Below, in pieces: positions 45,874 through 55,118 of a stretch of DNA of 64,000 nt. The first letter of the stretch is position 1; the number at the start of each line of letters is the position of its first letter. The notes under the pieces were generated by a model that was given only the letters and a program-made list of their open reading frames with translations, searched no databases and was not told the DNA's origin. Position numbers and translations under genes: made by a program. The DNA comes from Pseudobutyrivibrio xylanivorans DSM 14809 (GTDB taxonomy: Bacteria > Bacillota > Clostridia > Lachnospirales > Lachnospiraceae): contig NZ_FQYQ01000012.1 in NCBI RefSeq assembly GCF_900141825.1, positions 1-64,000 on the forward strand. The letters run 5' to 3'.

Positions 45874-47379
45874 TTACTTGTAAGTCTTCTTACACTCCTC
45901 GATAGCCTTGATTAGCTTCTGTTCCATGTCATCCTCAAGAACCTTTGTAGTCTTAATAGACTCTGGAATCTCAGGATACTTGGTATCAACAAGATCAAAC
46001 AATGCCTTCTCGAAAGCCTGAATATCTGCTGTTGGAATGTCAAGCAGGTACTTCTTAGTAGCAGCATAGATAATCATAATCTGATACTCTACTGGCATTG
46101 GAGCATACTGTGGCTGCTTTAACATCTCCTTGATTCTTTCACCCTGTGCCAGCTTCTCAGCGGTATCTGCATCAAGCTCTGAACCAAACTGTGCGAAAGC
46201 TGCAAGCTCACGGTACTGCGCGAGCTCTACACGGATAGGAGCTGCGATTTTCTTCATAGCCTTAATCTGAGCAGAACCACCTACACGGGATACAGAAAGA
46301 CCTGCGTTAACGGCTGGTCTAAAACCTGCGTTGAAAGCTTCTGTCTCAAGATAAATCTGACCATCAGTAATTGAGATAACGTTTGTAGGGATGTATGCAG
46401 ATACATCGCCTGCCTGTGTCTCAATAATAGGTAATGCTGTAAGTGAGCCACCGCCCAACTTATCAGAAAGTCTAGCTGCACGCTCAAGAAGTCTTGAGTG
46501 TAGATAGAATACATCACCTGGGTAAGCCTCACGTCCTGGTGGACGACGAAGAAGTAATGACAGTGTACGGTATGCAGTAGCGTGCTTACTTAAATCATCA
46601 TAGATGATAAGTACGTCCTGTCCATTCTCCATCCACTCCTCACCGATAGCACATCCTGAATAAGGAGCGATATACTGTAAAGGAGCAAGCTCTGATGCTG
46701 TAGCGGCAACTACTGTTGTCCAGCTCATAGCACCATATTCCTCTAATGTTTTAACAAGGGCTGCAACTGTAGAAGCCTTCTGGCCAATTGCAACGTAAAT
46801 ACACTTTACGCCCTGTCCCTTTTGATTAATGATTGTATCAATAGCGATAGCAGTCTTACCAGTCTGTCTATCACCGATAATAAGCTCACGCTGTCCACGT
46901 CCGATAGGAATCATGGAATCGATAGCTTTAATACCTGTCTGCAGCGGAGTATCTACGGATTTACGAGAGATAACGCCGGAAGCAACACGCTCGATAGGAC
47001 GGAACTTTGTTGTCTCAATAGGTCCCTTACCATCGATAGGCTGTCCAAGTGCATTAACTACACGTCCAAGCATTGCGTCACCAACAGGAACCTCAACAAC
47101 ACGACCAGTTGTCTTTACCTGATCACCTTCGTTGATGTTCTTATCGTTTCCTAAGAGAACACAACCAACATTGTCTTCCTCAAGGTTTAAGACCATGCCA
47201 TAAACTTCGCCAGGGAACTCTAAAAGTTCGCCCTGCATAGCGTTCTGTAATCCGTGAATACGTGCAATTCCATCGGCAACCTGAATAACAGTTCCTACGT
47301 CTGCCACGTCAAGCTGCGCTGCATAGCGTTTCATTTGCTCTTTAATAACCGAGCTAATCTCTTCTGGTTTTAAATTCAT
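45874..47379 (-). CDS. atpA: F1 ATP synthase alpha subunit
   Basis: A 501-aa non-catalytic nucleotide-binding subunit with Walker [14 protein letters not shown] near 169-177. The ATG at 47379 forms an ATGA overlap with the atpH stop and has AGGTGA 9 nt upstream; the ATG three codons earlier lies too close to that site. Confidence 0.98.
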   Translation of the reverse strand: MNLKPEEISSVIKEQMKRYAAQLDVADVGTVIQVADGIARIHGLQNAMQGELLEFPGEVYGMVLNLEEDNVGCVLLGNDKNINEGDQVKTTGRVVEVPVGDAMLGRVVNALGQPIDGKGPIETTKFRPIERVASGVISRKSVDTPLQTGIKAIDSMIPIGRGQRELIIGDRQTGKTAIAIDTIINQKGQGVKCIYVAIGQKASTVAALVKTLEEYGAMSWTTVVAATASELAPLQYIAPYSGCAIGEEWMENGQDVLIIYDDLSKHATAYRTLSLLLRRPPGREAYPGDVFYLHSRLLERAARLSDKLGGGSLTALPIIETQAGDVSAYIPTNVISITDGQIYLETEAFNAGFRPAVNAGLSVSRVGGSAQIKAMKKIAAPIRVELAQYRELAAFAQFGSELDADTAEKLAQGERIKEMLKQPQYAPMPVEYQIMIIYAATKKYLLDIPTADIQAFEKALFDLVDTKYPEIPESIKTTKVLEDDMEQKLIKAIEECKKTYK

Positions 47380-47942
47380 GGAGCGCATTCACCTACTTTC
47401 AATTGAATATTTGATAACTCGTGTGACAATTTACTAATCTGAGTTTTGACAGAACTGTCAATAACTCTATCTTTAATGCGAATTACCATACCCCCGATTA
47501 GATCAGGGTCTACTGTATAGTCCATTACAAATGAACTGTACTCAGTAGTTTGGAGTAAACGCTTCTCGACATCTGATTTCTGTGCATCCGTAAGCTCAAA
47601 TGGAGTTGATACAAAGGCACGTCCGATTTTCTTGAAATCGAAAACCCTGTCGATGAAGTAATTAAGTACTTCAACTGTATCCTTGATGTGGTCCTTCTCC
47701 TCAAGCATGCGAAGAAGTCCAACCATCTCGTTACTTACTCTGCCTTTGAAAACGTCGTCGATTATCTGAAGCTTTTCTTCTTTATTGATCTTTGGATGAT
47801 TCATCATTTGAGAAAAGCCGTCATTTGATTTAACAACCTCTATAACCCCTTGGGCTTCATTTAAGAAGTCGTCGACCTTTCCTGTTTCCACGGCTAGCTC
47901 AAACAACGCATCACCATATACGTTTGAGACTAATTTAGCCAT
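47376..47942 (-). CDS. atpH: F1 ATP synthase delta subunit
   Basis: A 188-aa OSCP/delta subunit linking F1 to the peripheral stalk. The N-terminal six-helix part ([18 protein letters not shown]) and the C-terminal [17 protein letters not shown] motif are present. It overlaps atpF by 13 bp and atpA by 4 bp. Confidence 0.95.
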   Translation of the reverse strand: MAKLVSNVYGDALFELAVETGKVDDFLNEAQGVIEVVKSNDGFSQMMNHPKINKEEKLQIIDDVFKGRVSNEMVGLLRMLEEKDHIKDTVEVLNYFIDRVFDFKKIGRAFVSTPFELTDAQKSDVEKRLLQTTEYSSFVMDYTVDPDLIGGMVIRIKDRVIDSSVKTQISKLSHELSNIQLKVGECAP

Positions 47943-48445
47943 GTGTTTTCACCCATTTCCTTAAGAGTTTGCTCAACCAAGGTGTTCTGAATAGTTGTAT
48001 CGATGTTTGCAGCTACAACCTTCTGTGCCATAAGAGCGGCTACAGAAATCATCTCCTGCTTAACATCATCAGCAACCTTCTTCTTCTCAAGCTCAGCTTC
48101 CTCGTTAGCTCTTGCTACGATAGCTGCTGCTTCTTCCTTGGCTTCGTTAACAATCTTGGTTTCATTCTTCAAGGCCTTTGCTCTTGCTTCGCTTAAGATT
48201 TCATCCTTTTCTTTTCCGATATCTCTAAGCTTTGCTTCATATTCCGCCTTTAGCTTTTCTGCCTCTTCCTTATCTTTCTTTGCATCTGCAATATCCTTTG
48301 CAATGCCATCCTTTCTGTCCTTTAACAGCTTTCTTGCTGGATTGAACAAGAGGTTTGACATTATAAGGAATAGGAAGAATACTGCAATGGCTAAAAGCGC
48401 AGCATCATTAAGCAATTGAAAGTCCAAGTCAAATAGTCTTTCCAA
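47930..48445 (-). CDS. atpF: Fo ATP synthase b subunit
   Basis: A 171-aa peripheral stalk subunit: one N-terminal transmembrane helix (AALLAIAVFFLFLIMSNLLF), the conserved NPARKLLKDRKDGI hinge, then a long Lys/Glu/Ala coiled coil. Normal length for Firmicutes. Confidence 0.95.
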   Translation of the reverse strand: MERLFDLDFQLLNDAALLAIAVFFLFLIMSNLLFNPARKLLKDRKDGIAKDIADAKKDKEEAEKLKAEYEAKLRDIGKEKDEILSEARAKALKNETKIVNEAKEEAAAIVARANEEAELEKKKVADDVKQEMISVAALMAQKVVAANIDTTIQNTLVEQTLKEMGENTWLN

Positions 48446-48489
48446 AACTTTTAGCCCTCCTTTTTATAATATTTCTTCCTAAATGTAAA

Positions 48490-48774
<285 letters not shown>

Positions 48775-48781
48775 TTAAATT

Positions 48782-49510
48782 TTAAGAATCCCCATAAGAC
48801 TGGGTTATGTATGTCATTGTTAACATACAGAATACGTAGGTCTGAATTGCACCTGAGAAAATATCAAAGTATACATGCAATGCTGCAGGCCATACTAATG
48901 CGAATTTTCCTAGCAATCCATAAACAAGACCCATAATGATAGTTCCTGAAAGAACGTTTGCAAACAAACGCAGTGACATTGATATAGGTACTGCTATATC
49001 AGAAATCACGTTAATTGGCAGCCAGATAGGCAGCCATGGTGGCAGTGGTGAACATTTGTCGATCCAAATGTCCTTTGCACTCTGATGCCTTACCTTTACT
49101 ACATGGATGCAAACAAAGGTAATTAATGCAAGTGCCAGTGTTGTACCGTAATCGGCTGTTGGTGGTCTTAGGCCAACTAAACCGGATAAGTTGGATACCA
49201 AAATAAAGCAGAAAATGGTACAAATCCAGTTTGCAAACACTGGTGCGTGCTTACCCATACTTCCTTCCACAACAGAATCTAGTAACCCAACAATGAGTTC
49301 TAGGATGCTTTGGAAGGTATCAGGAACTTCAGTGGCGTGCTTCAGCTTACGATTGGCAATAATAGAAAAAATTACCAATGAAAGCCATACGATTAAAATG
49401 CAAACATGAGAGGTTGTAATCCATACCTCCTGTCCAAACACTTCGTACTTGAACAAGCCTTTTATCATGTCCACAGTATCGCTTGAGGCCAGCAAAATTC
49501 CTTCTGTCAC
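48782..49510 (-). CDS. atpB: Fo ATP synthase a subunit
   Basis: A 242-aa stator subunit with five to six helices. The essential Arg is near 181 (SMSLRLFANVLSG). The start is GTG with AGGAGGTG upstream. It is 34 bp before atpE in the usual order a-c-b-delta-alpha-gamma-beta-epsilon. Confidence 0.96.
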   Translation of the reverse strand: MTEGILLASSDTVDMIKGLFKYEVFGQEVWITTSHVCILIVWLSLVIFSIIANRKLKHATEVPDTFQSILELIVGLLDSVVEGSMGKHAPVFANWICTIFCFILVSNLSGLVGLRPPTADYGTTLALALITFVCIHVVKVRHQSAKDIWIDKCSPLPPWLPIWLPINVISDIAVPISMSLRLFANVLSGTIIMGLVYGLLGKFALVWPAALHVYFDIFSGAIQTYVFCMLTMTYITQSYGDS

Positions 49511-49547
49511 ACTTTCACCTCCTTTATAAAATTTTCTTATTCATCCT

Positions 49548-49946
49548 CTATCTATGCTTTATGCCTAGATAAATCTTTATTAGCAAAGGCTGTGCGTATG
49601 CACTAACCTTGAGCCCAAGTACACCGATGATCGCTGTGAACATATTTCCCAGCTTCAAAAAAGTCATCGTAATCATAATTGCACACAAAACCAGATATCG
49701 CATAACTGACTTGAAAGACAGATACTTCTCGTGTCCCTCGCCAATTCTTACTGACTCTTCGATAATCATTGAAATGTGAATGGCCATACCTACCGCGCAT
49801 CCAATTCCAATCAAAAGACCAGTTGTATATCTGATTTTATCGCTGACAAACCAAACTCCAATCAGCTCAACAAATAGTCCGTATGCAAGTATTCCTAAAA
49901 CCAAACCCGGAAGGGCCTGATTAAGTCGCTTCATCCATTTAATCAT
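49548..49946 (-). CDS. ATP synthase I-like membrane protein
   Basis: A 132-aa four-helix membrane protein located directly before atpB. Length, helix spacing and the late YLVLCAIMITMTFLKLGN segment fit the AtpI/UncI family, which assists c-ring assembly. Assignment relies partly on position. Confidence 0.75.
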   Translation of the reverse strand: MIKWMKRLNQALPGLVLGILAYGLFVELIGVWFVSDKIRYTTGLLIGIGCAVGMAIHISMIIEESVRIGEGHEKYLSFKSVMRYLVLCAIMITMTFLKLGNMFTAIIGVLGLKVSAYAQPLLIKIYLGIKHR

Positions 49947-49963
49947 GTCATATCCTTATTCAG

Positions 49964-50266
49964 TTATTCCCCTGAGCTTTTGCTTTTCTTCTCCTTAAGA
50001 GCTTCCTCCTCCAGTCGTCTTGCCCGCTGTCCTGGAGATTCCTCGTTTTTCAGATACCCCTTTACCGACCGGTAAGCTCCATTAAAAGCTGCTAATATAC
50101 CAATTATTATTCCTGCTATAGAGAATCCTTTTATCCCTGTTTTTGTTGAGATAAAGGTTCCAACTACCGTACAAAGCAGGATTGGCACTATTACGTTTAT
50201 TCCAAATTGAAGGACCATCACCAAAGAATTGGCCACTTCATTATTTGTTTTTCTTCTGTCCCTCAT
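49964..50266 (-). CDS. atpZ: AtpZ/AtpI family protein
   Basis: A 100-aa protein with two helices separated by a short loop: VVLQFGINVIVPIL-like and GIKGFSIAGIIIGILAAF, followed by a charged C-terminal tail. This is the ATPase_gene1 (AtpZ) pattern. It is the first gene of the ATP synthase set, 17 bp before the AtpI-like gene. Confidence 0.82.
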   Translation of the reverse strand: MRDRRKTNNEVANSLVMVLQFGINVIVPILLCTVVGTFISTKTGIKGFSIAGIIIGILAAFNGAYRSVKGYLKNEESPGQRARRLEEEALKEKKSKSSGE

Positions 50267-50286
50267 TGATGCTCCTTATTCCGGCA

Positions 50287-50772
50287 TTAGAGCGTCATAG
50301 AAATCTCTCTACCGGTGTGCTCATATTGACGGAACTCTACACCCGCTGCACGAAGCATTCTCTTCGATGCGATTACTGATGGTGTGTTTTCATATTTATC
50401 ACTATCGTAGATGATAGTTTTGATGCCAGACTGAATGATAGCCTTGGCGCATTCATTACATGGGAAAAGTGACACATACAGCTTTGAGCCCTCAAGTGAA
50501 CCACCTCTGTAGTTCAAAATCGCATTAAGCTCGCTGTGTGTTGTATAGAAATATTTATTTTCCAGAGGGTCCCCTACTCTAGCCCAAGGGAACTCGTCAT
50601 CTGAACAACCATTTGGAAAACCATTGTAGCCCATAGAAAGAATCTTGTTATCCTGGCTTACAATACATGCTCCAACTTGTGTGTTTGGGTCTTTCGATCT
50701 CATACCCGATAATACTGCAACGCCCATAAAGTATTCATCCCAGCTAATATAATCTAGTCTCTTGTCACTCAT
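50287..50772 (-). CDS. Deoxycytidylate deaminase (ComEB-like)
   Basis: A 161-aa zinc deaminase converting dCMP to dUMP for thymidylate synthesis. The HSE zinc/proton-shuttle motif is at 79-81 (THSELNAIL) and PCNEC supplies the Cys ligands at 105 and 108. It is 20 bp before atpZ and 26 bp after the phosphatase-like gene. Confidence 0.93.
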   Translation of the reverse strand: MSDKRLDYISWDEYFMGVAVLSGMRSKDPNTQVGACIVSQDNKILSMGYNGFPNGCSDDEFPWARVGDPLENKYFYTTHSELNAILNYRGGSLEGSKLYVSLFPCNECAKAIIQSGIKTIIYDSDKYENTPSVIASKRMLRAAGVEFRQYEHTGREISMTL

Positions 50773-50798
50773 GGTCTCTCCTCCAATACATTTGTGCC

Positions 50799-51251
50799 TT
50801 ATGTTTCTAGTAACTTTATTAATTTCTCAATCGATACCTTCAAAACTTCATAGCACAAACCGTAGGTTTGCACTGAACCACCATAAGGATCCATAACTTC
50901 AAGCTCGTCCCCCACAAGCTCATTGAGAAGTCTGGTGTTCTCCTCGGTGGCATTTGTATATTCACTTAATATCTTCTGCCTTTGGGTTTCCTCCATCGTA
51001 ATTACCAGCGTGTTCTCGGAAAAATCTGATTCCTGAAGCTGCTTCGATGAGTAATCCTTTAGCTCTATACCATTACTGATAAGCACGGCTTCCGCCTTTT
51101 GATTTAGCGGTTCAGGAAACTGAACTATTAGTCCCCTGGATTCGCAAATAATCGGTCGGCTATGCGGAAAGCTATGGAAAATCGCTGTCGCCATGGGCGA
51201 CCTGGACGTCCCGCTACCCGACGCAAAAATCACTCTGTTAATGTTATTCAT
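50799..51251 (-). CDS. Low-molecular-weight phosphatase-fold protein with Ser in place of catalytic Cys
   Basis: A 150-aa protein of the LMW protein-tyrosine phosphatase (YwlE-like) fold. The phosphate loop, normally CxGNxCRSP, reads SGSGTSRSP at 11-19: the nucleophile Cys is Ser11 (codon TCG) and the second Cys is Ser16, while Arg17 and the general-acid Asp121 (VMDPYG) are kept. Classical catalysis is therefore unlikely; it may bind phosphate or phospho-arginine or do another reaction. Its place beside sua5 matches the ywlC-ywlE neighbourhood in Bacillus. Confidence 0.8.
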   Translation of the reverse strand: MNNINRVIFASGSGTSRSPMATAIFHSFPHSRPIICESRGLIVQFPEPLNQKAEAVLISNGIELKDYSSKQLQESDFSENTLVITMEETQRQKILSEYTNATEENTRLLNELVGDELEVMDPYGGSVQTYGLCYEVLKVSIEKLIKLLET

Positions 51252-51277
51252 TTTTATTCTCCCAAAATCCCTCCAGC

Positions 51278-52339
51278 CTAGACCTCTATAGTCTTCTGGC
51301 CTGCTGCCTTAAGCAGTCTGTTCATAATAGCCTGCCCCATCTTTGGTGTTGCAAAGCTTTCTGAGTAAATTATGTCTACATCCAACTCATCAAACTGTCT
51401 GAGGATATCGTAAAGATTGTGAGCGATGCTCTGCTCTTCCTCTCTGTCTCCGATGATTAGTATCTGACCCCTTCCATATCTGCCCGCAGTTGCAGATGTG
51501 GCAATAATACCAACCTTCTTTCCATCCTTTTCAGCCTGAGCTGTAAGCTCGTTGATAGTGGATATAACTCTGTCTTCTTCACCTGAAACGATTGTTAAAT
51601 CGCCCTTTGGTGCGTAGTGCTTATATCTCATTCCTGGAGCCTTAGGCTTAGCACCCCCTGTTGTGCCCTTGTCATTGTAGACAATGCCTGGATCCATTCT
51701 AACCTCTCCAACAACCTCTCTTAGCATATCCATATTGATATAGCCTGGTCGAAGAATAGTCACTACATCCTCTGTTAAATCAACGATAGTGGACTCTAAT
51801 CCTATATCTACTGTCCCACCATCTAATATTGCTTCTATCTTTCCTGATAAGTCCTCGTACACATGGCTAGCCTTTGTAGGGCTTGGTCTGCCTGATGTAT
51901 TAGCACTAGGCGCTGCTATCATACATCCGCTCTCCTCTATAAGAGCTAGTGCTACCGGATTATTTGGCATTCGAACTGCAACGGTATCAAGACCGCCTGT
52001 GGTCTCGTATGGTATAACTTCGTTCTTATTGCAGACCATTGTAAGTGGTCCTGGCCAAAATGCATCTGCCAGCTTCTTAGCTGTCTCAGGTAAATCCTTT
52101 GTAATCTGTTCTAACTGTTCAAACTTAGCTATATGTACAATTAAAGGGTTATCCGATGGACGACCCTTTGCCTGATATATCTTTTTCGAGGCTTCTTTGT
52201 CGGTGGCGTCACCGCCTAGTCCGTATACTGTTTCGGTTGGAAATGCTACCAAACCGCCCTTTTTTAAAATCTCAGAAGCCTCTCTGATAAACTCTATATT
52301 GATTGGCTCCTCAGAAACATCCATAATCCTAGTAATCAT
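51278..52339 (-). CDS. Threonylcarbamoyl-AMP synthase (Sua5/YwlC type)
   Basis: A 353-aa two-domain enzyme making threonylcarbamoyl-AMP for the t6A37 modification of ANN-decoding tRNAs. The N-terminal YrdC domain (GGLVAFPTETVYGLGGDA, KGRPSDNPLIVHI) is followed by the C-terminal Sua5 domain after an APGMRYKHYAP linker. The ATG at 52339 (MITRIMDVS) aligns with family starts. A TATAAT box lies only 7 bp upstream of it, implying a leaderless or nearly leaderless mRNA. First gene before the phosphatase-like, dCMP deaminase and atp genes. Confidence 0.9.
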   Translation of the reverse strand: MITRIMDVSEEPINIEFIREASEILKKGGLVAFPTETVYGLGGDATDKEASKKIYQAKGRPSDNPLIVHIAKFEQLEQITKDLPETAKKLADAFWPGPLTMVCNKNEVIPYETTGGLDTVAVRMPNNPVALALIEESGCMIAAPSANTSGRPSPTKASHVYEDLSGKIEAILDGGTVDIGLESTIVDLTEDVVTILRPGYINMDMLREVVGEVRMDPGIVYNDKGTTGGAKPKAPGMRYKHYAPKGDLTIVSGEEDRVISTINELTAQAEKDGKKVGIIATSATAGRYGRGQILIIGDREEEQSIAHNLYDILRQFDELDVDIIYSESFATPKMGQAIMNRLLKAAGQKTIEV

Positions 52340-52346
52340 ACTCAAA

Positions 52347-52374
52347 ATTATAACACTTTTCCCTTAGAACACAA
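52347..52374 (-). promoter_or_regulatory. Putative promoter of sua5 and possibly the downstream ATP synthase genes
   Basis: Minus strand reads TTGTGT, 16 bp, TATAAT. The expected start of transcription falls within 1-2 nt of the sua5 ATG at 52339. No other promoter-like pair was seen in the short gaps down to atpB. Confidence 0.55.
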
Positions 52375-52444
52375 TCTTTTTAACTCTGTGAAAGTCCCGT
52401 ATTCACGGGAAAAAATATGATTTTTTTGTGTCTTTTATGCATCT

Positions 52445-54175
52445 TTAAAAGTATTTTGCAATTATGTTCCATACACCTGTGCTATCAAATCCTTTCTTCC
52501 AGAAAGCTCCGCCTGCAAGGTTGTATTTGTCCATAACTTTTAGCTTTTCTTCGATAGAAGTCTCATCCTCTACCCAAATTTTGTAAGTTACATTACCACT
52601 TGTGTACTCACCATAATATTGTCCAGCATTATCATCCCATGCTGTTGATACACCATTGGTTCTAAGATAGCTCTGAATTGCGTTCATTCCGTAAGCTGTA
52701 CTGCTTACACTACCATCTTCCTTTACTTCCCAAACTCTACAGTAGAAAGGCATTCCAAGGATTACCTGCTCCGCTGGCACCTCATCAAGTGTAGCCTTTA
52801 CACCTTCCTCTACCCAGCCAAGTGAAGCAACAGAACCCGCTTCCTCGCTTCCGCCGTAGTGCTCATCATAACCCATGATTACTACATAATCTGCATACTT
52901 AGCCTGCACGCTTCTGTTGTAAACTCCAGATGAAGCGGTAGGAACATAATTATCTACTGAAAGAATAATATCGTTTTTCTCACATTTAATAGAAAGCTCC
53001 TTGATGAACTGAATATATCCATCTCCTGCTTCTGCTGCAAGCTGTTCAATATCAACATTAATACCATCAAGATCATGAGTGATAGCTTGAGCAATAAGAT
53101 TGTTTACAAGATTATCTCTTGCTGATGTTGTATTAAGTACTGTTGTTGTGTCGACACTTGAATCCTCAAGATTGCTCACAAGTCCCCAAACCTGCACATT
53201 GTTTGCATGACAAATGCTTACGTAATTACTGCTGGCTATTGATGCTATTCCACCCTTGTTATCACTGAGATGGAACCAGGTTGGTGAAATAACATTAACA
53301 TTGCCTGAATTAGCAAGGACATTGGCGATATCTCCGTTTGCTGCATGTGATGTTACCTGATGCCAAAGTAATGCAATATCCTTTCCAACAGAAATATGCT
53401 TGTATTCTCTTTCGTCGCCTACGTTGTAATCTACATTTCCTGATATTTCAAAGGCTCTGTTCTTAATATATCCGCATACTCCATTATCAGAGAACACATA
53501 GCTCCATTTTCCAGTGTCGCGAAGTACATATATCTGGTCGCCTTTTTTTAAATCCTCTAACACTGGGCTCTTTGGTCCGTTAAGCTTTCTAATCTGAGCT
53601 TTACGGGATACTATACCTATGTCATATTTTGTTCCATAAGTATTTACAAAAACTCTATCTGGATTATCAAAATAATCTATATTACCTTCTCCAATAAGGA
53701 GATTGATATAATCTACAGCAACATATACTGTTCCGTCCTGAGCCACAACTGCTGGATGTCCAAGTGAATTATTACTCTTGTCTATGAAGTAATCATTATT
53801 TCCAACTGTAGCTGTATAAACCTCGATATCAGTAGCATATCTGAGAGTTACTTCTGTACTATCATATACAAATCCATCATCTAAATGATCCTTAAGGAAT
53901 CCAATTTCAAGATATGGCTGCCCGTCCTTTACTATTGCGTATCCGTATGCGTCGTCCTCGGAAACTGACTGAAATTCTCCATTCAGCACTACTGCAGCTT
54001 CATTCTCGTGATAAACCTTGAAGTATTCCGCCAAGTCCATATGCTCTTTAGTAGGTGCATACTTCTTAATATATGCTATTCCTCCAACAAGCAACACCAT
54101 GGCCAATACTGCCACTACAATATAAACATACCCTCTGGGTATTCCTCTTCTTCTTTTTCTCTTTCGGTAGCTCAT
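52445..54175 (-). CDS. Membrane-anchored SH3/GH18 family glycosyl hydrolase
   Basis: A 576-aa protein. A basic N-terminus (MSYRKRKRRRGIPRG) and one helix near 14-36 anchor it. A copper-amine-oxidase-like/SH3 region follows (KGDQIYVLRDTGKWSYVFSD). The C-terminal ~330 residues are a GH18 barrel with the catalytic DGINVDIEQL (DxxDxE type) and YADYVVIMGYDEHYGG. Relatives such as YaaH/YdhD-type proteins act on peptidoglycan, and a cell-wall role is likely. The ATG at 54175 has GGGAG 5 nt upstream; an earlier in-frame start has none. Confidence 0.87.
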   Translation of the reverse strand: MSYRKRKRRRGIPRGYVYIVVAVLAMVLLVGGIAYIKKYAPTKEHMDLAEYFKVYHENEAAVVLNGEFQSVSEDDAYGYAIVKDGQPYLEIGFLKDHLDDGFVYDSTEVTLRYATDIEVYTATVGNNDYFIDKSNNSLGHPAVVAQDGTVYVAVDYINLLIGEGNIDYFDNPDRVFVNTYGTKYDIGIVSRKAQIRKLNGPKSPVLEDLKKGDQIYVLRDTGKWSYVFSDNGVCGYIKNRAFEISGNVDYNVGDEREYKHISVGKDIALLWHQVTSHAANGDIANVLANSGNVNVISPTWFHLSDNKGGIASIASSNYVSICHANNVQVWGLVSNLEDSSVDTTTVLNTTSARDNLVNNLIAQAITHDLDGINVDIEQLAAEAGDGYIQFIKELSIKCEKNDIILSVDNYVPTASSGVYNRSVQAKYADYVVIMGYDEHYGGSEEAGSVASLGWVEEGVKATLDEVPAEQVILGMPFYCRVWEVKEDGSVSSTAYGMNAIQSYLRTNGVSTAWDDNAGQYYGEYTSGNVTYKIWVEDETSIEEKLKVMDKYNLAGGAFWKKGFDSTGVWNIIAKYF

Positions 54176-54275
54176 AGCTTCTCCCTCTTTGTATCTAGTA
54201 TTCCTTGTAAAGTATAACAAAATAGGCTCTTAAATTCCACTTTATAAGGATTTCTGCGTAGTATTTATGCATTAA

Positions 54276-54295
54276 AAAAGAGCGGCCGAACCGCT
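54276..54295 (-). terminator. Intrinsic terminator of the kinase/MinD-like operon
   Basis: AGAGCGG and CCGCTCT form a short GC-rich hairpin followed by six T on the minus strand. It begins right after the stop of a 33-codon ORF. Confidence 0.85.
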
Positions 54296-54397
54296 CTAAA
54301 GTAACCACTTTCTACACCTTAACATAATCCCTTTTCTATTTACCTCATTAGACTTAAAAGGATTATTTGTCTTTTTCTCAATGCTTGAAGCATCCAT
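54296..54397 (-). CDS. Possible 33-aa small ORF before the operon terminator
   Basis: Minus-strand ORF beginning MDASSIEKKTNNPFKSNEV and ending RKWLL, with AGGAAG 10 nt before the ATG and its stop touching the terminator stem. It lies 61 bp after the MinD-like gene. Basic, no membrane segment. No family recognised; it may be chance. Confidence 0.3.
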   Translation of the reverse strand: MDASSIEKKTNNPFKSNEVNRKGIMLRCRKWLL

Positions 54398-54458
54398 GAT
54401 ACTGACACTTCCTACGTGGTTGTAATTCAATTTTTCTCTCCACAGCTCCTTTCTGCAG

Positions 54459-55118
54459 CTACCTGATTAAATCCATTAGTTCCTGAAAATTTTCTTCCTT
54501 TAATGAAAAAGGGTCATTGATAATTGGTAAATCCTTGATTGTACTCTTAGTATAGTTAGCAAGGCCGGACGCAATAATATTCGTTTTTTTATTCGTATCA
54601 GTTTTGATATAAGTCATTTGATCCATGTCGTATTCTAATAATCCTAATTTATCAATAAATTCATAGTACTCTCGCTGACACCAAGGTCTCAAAGACCCTA
54701 TTATGATTCTATTATTGCAATTGTTAAATATGGGGCGAGTCTCTTCATTTAAGCTGGCCATATCTACGACAAACCACGCATTTTCTCTAAGCATTATATT
54801 TCTTATTGCATCAATATCATTACTGAGAACGTATCTCACGCCCTTGTATTCGTATGCCAAAATGTCGCCGATTAAAATCTGCTTCATTCCAACCACACTT
54901 AACAACTGAGACTCATTACTCAGCTCTATGTAAATAACGTTTTTACCAAGAACTGAATGCATGAAATTAGCCAATGATATGCATAGATGTGTAACACCAA
55001 CATTTGGAGAAACTCCCACCACACAGACTTTTTTGTTTACTTTGTTTTCGATTTTTTTTATTTTATTGTTTAGCAATAATAAAATCTCTTTCATTCTTAA
55101 AAATCGCTGAAAAAACAT
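54459..55118 (-). CDS. MinD/ParA-like P-loop ATPase (TadZ-like), stand-alone
   Basis: A 219-aa protein. After a short basic helix (MKEILLLLNNKIKKIENK) comes a deviant Walker A region, VVGVSPNVGVTHLCISLANF, with Thr but not the signature Lys, then WFVVDMASL as a switch/Walker B-like segment. It resembles the C-terminal domain of the preceding kinase and Clostridia TadZ proteins. The ATG at 55118 has AAGGA 8 nt upstream and overlaps the kinase 3' end by 56 bp. Confidence 0.65.
   Translation of the reverse strand: MFFQRFLRMKEILLLLNNKIKKIENKVNKKVCVVGVSPNVGVTHLCISLANFMHSVLGKNVIYIELSNESQLLSVVGMKQILIGDILAYEYKGVRYVLSNDIDAIRNIMLRENAWFVVDMASLNEETRPIFNNCNNRIIIGSLRPWCQREYYEFIDKLGLLEYDMDQMTYIKTDTNKKTNIIASGLANYTKSTIKDLPIINDPFSLKEENFQELMDLIR

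Noticed and set aside
48003-48419. A 138-codon open frame opposite atpF
   Set aside because: Low-complexity Ser/Ala/Phe product caused by the Lys/Glu/Ala codons of the b subunit on the other strand.
52392-52406. Hairpin CCCGT..ACGGG upstream of sua5
   Set aside because: Only five base pairs and no T run on the relevant strand, so I do not call it a terminator.
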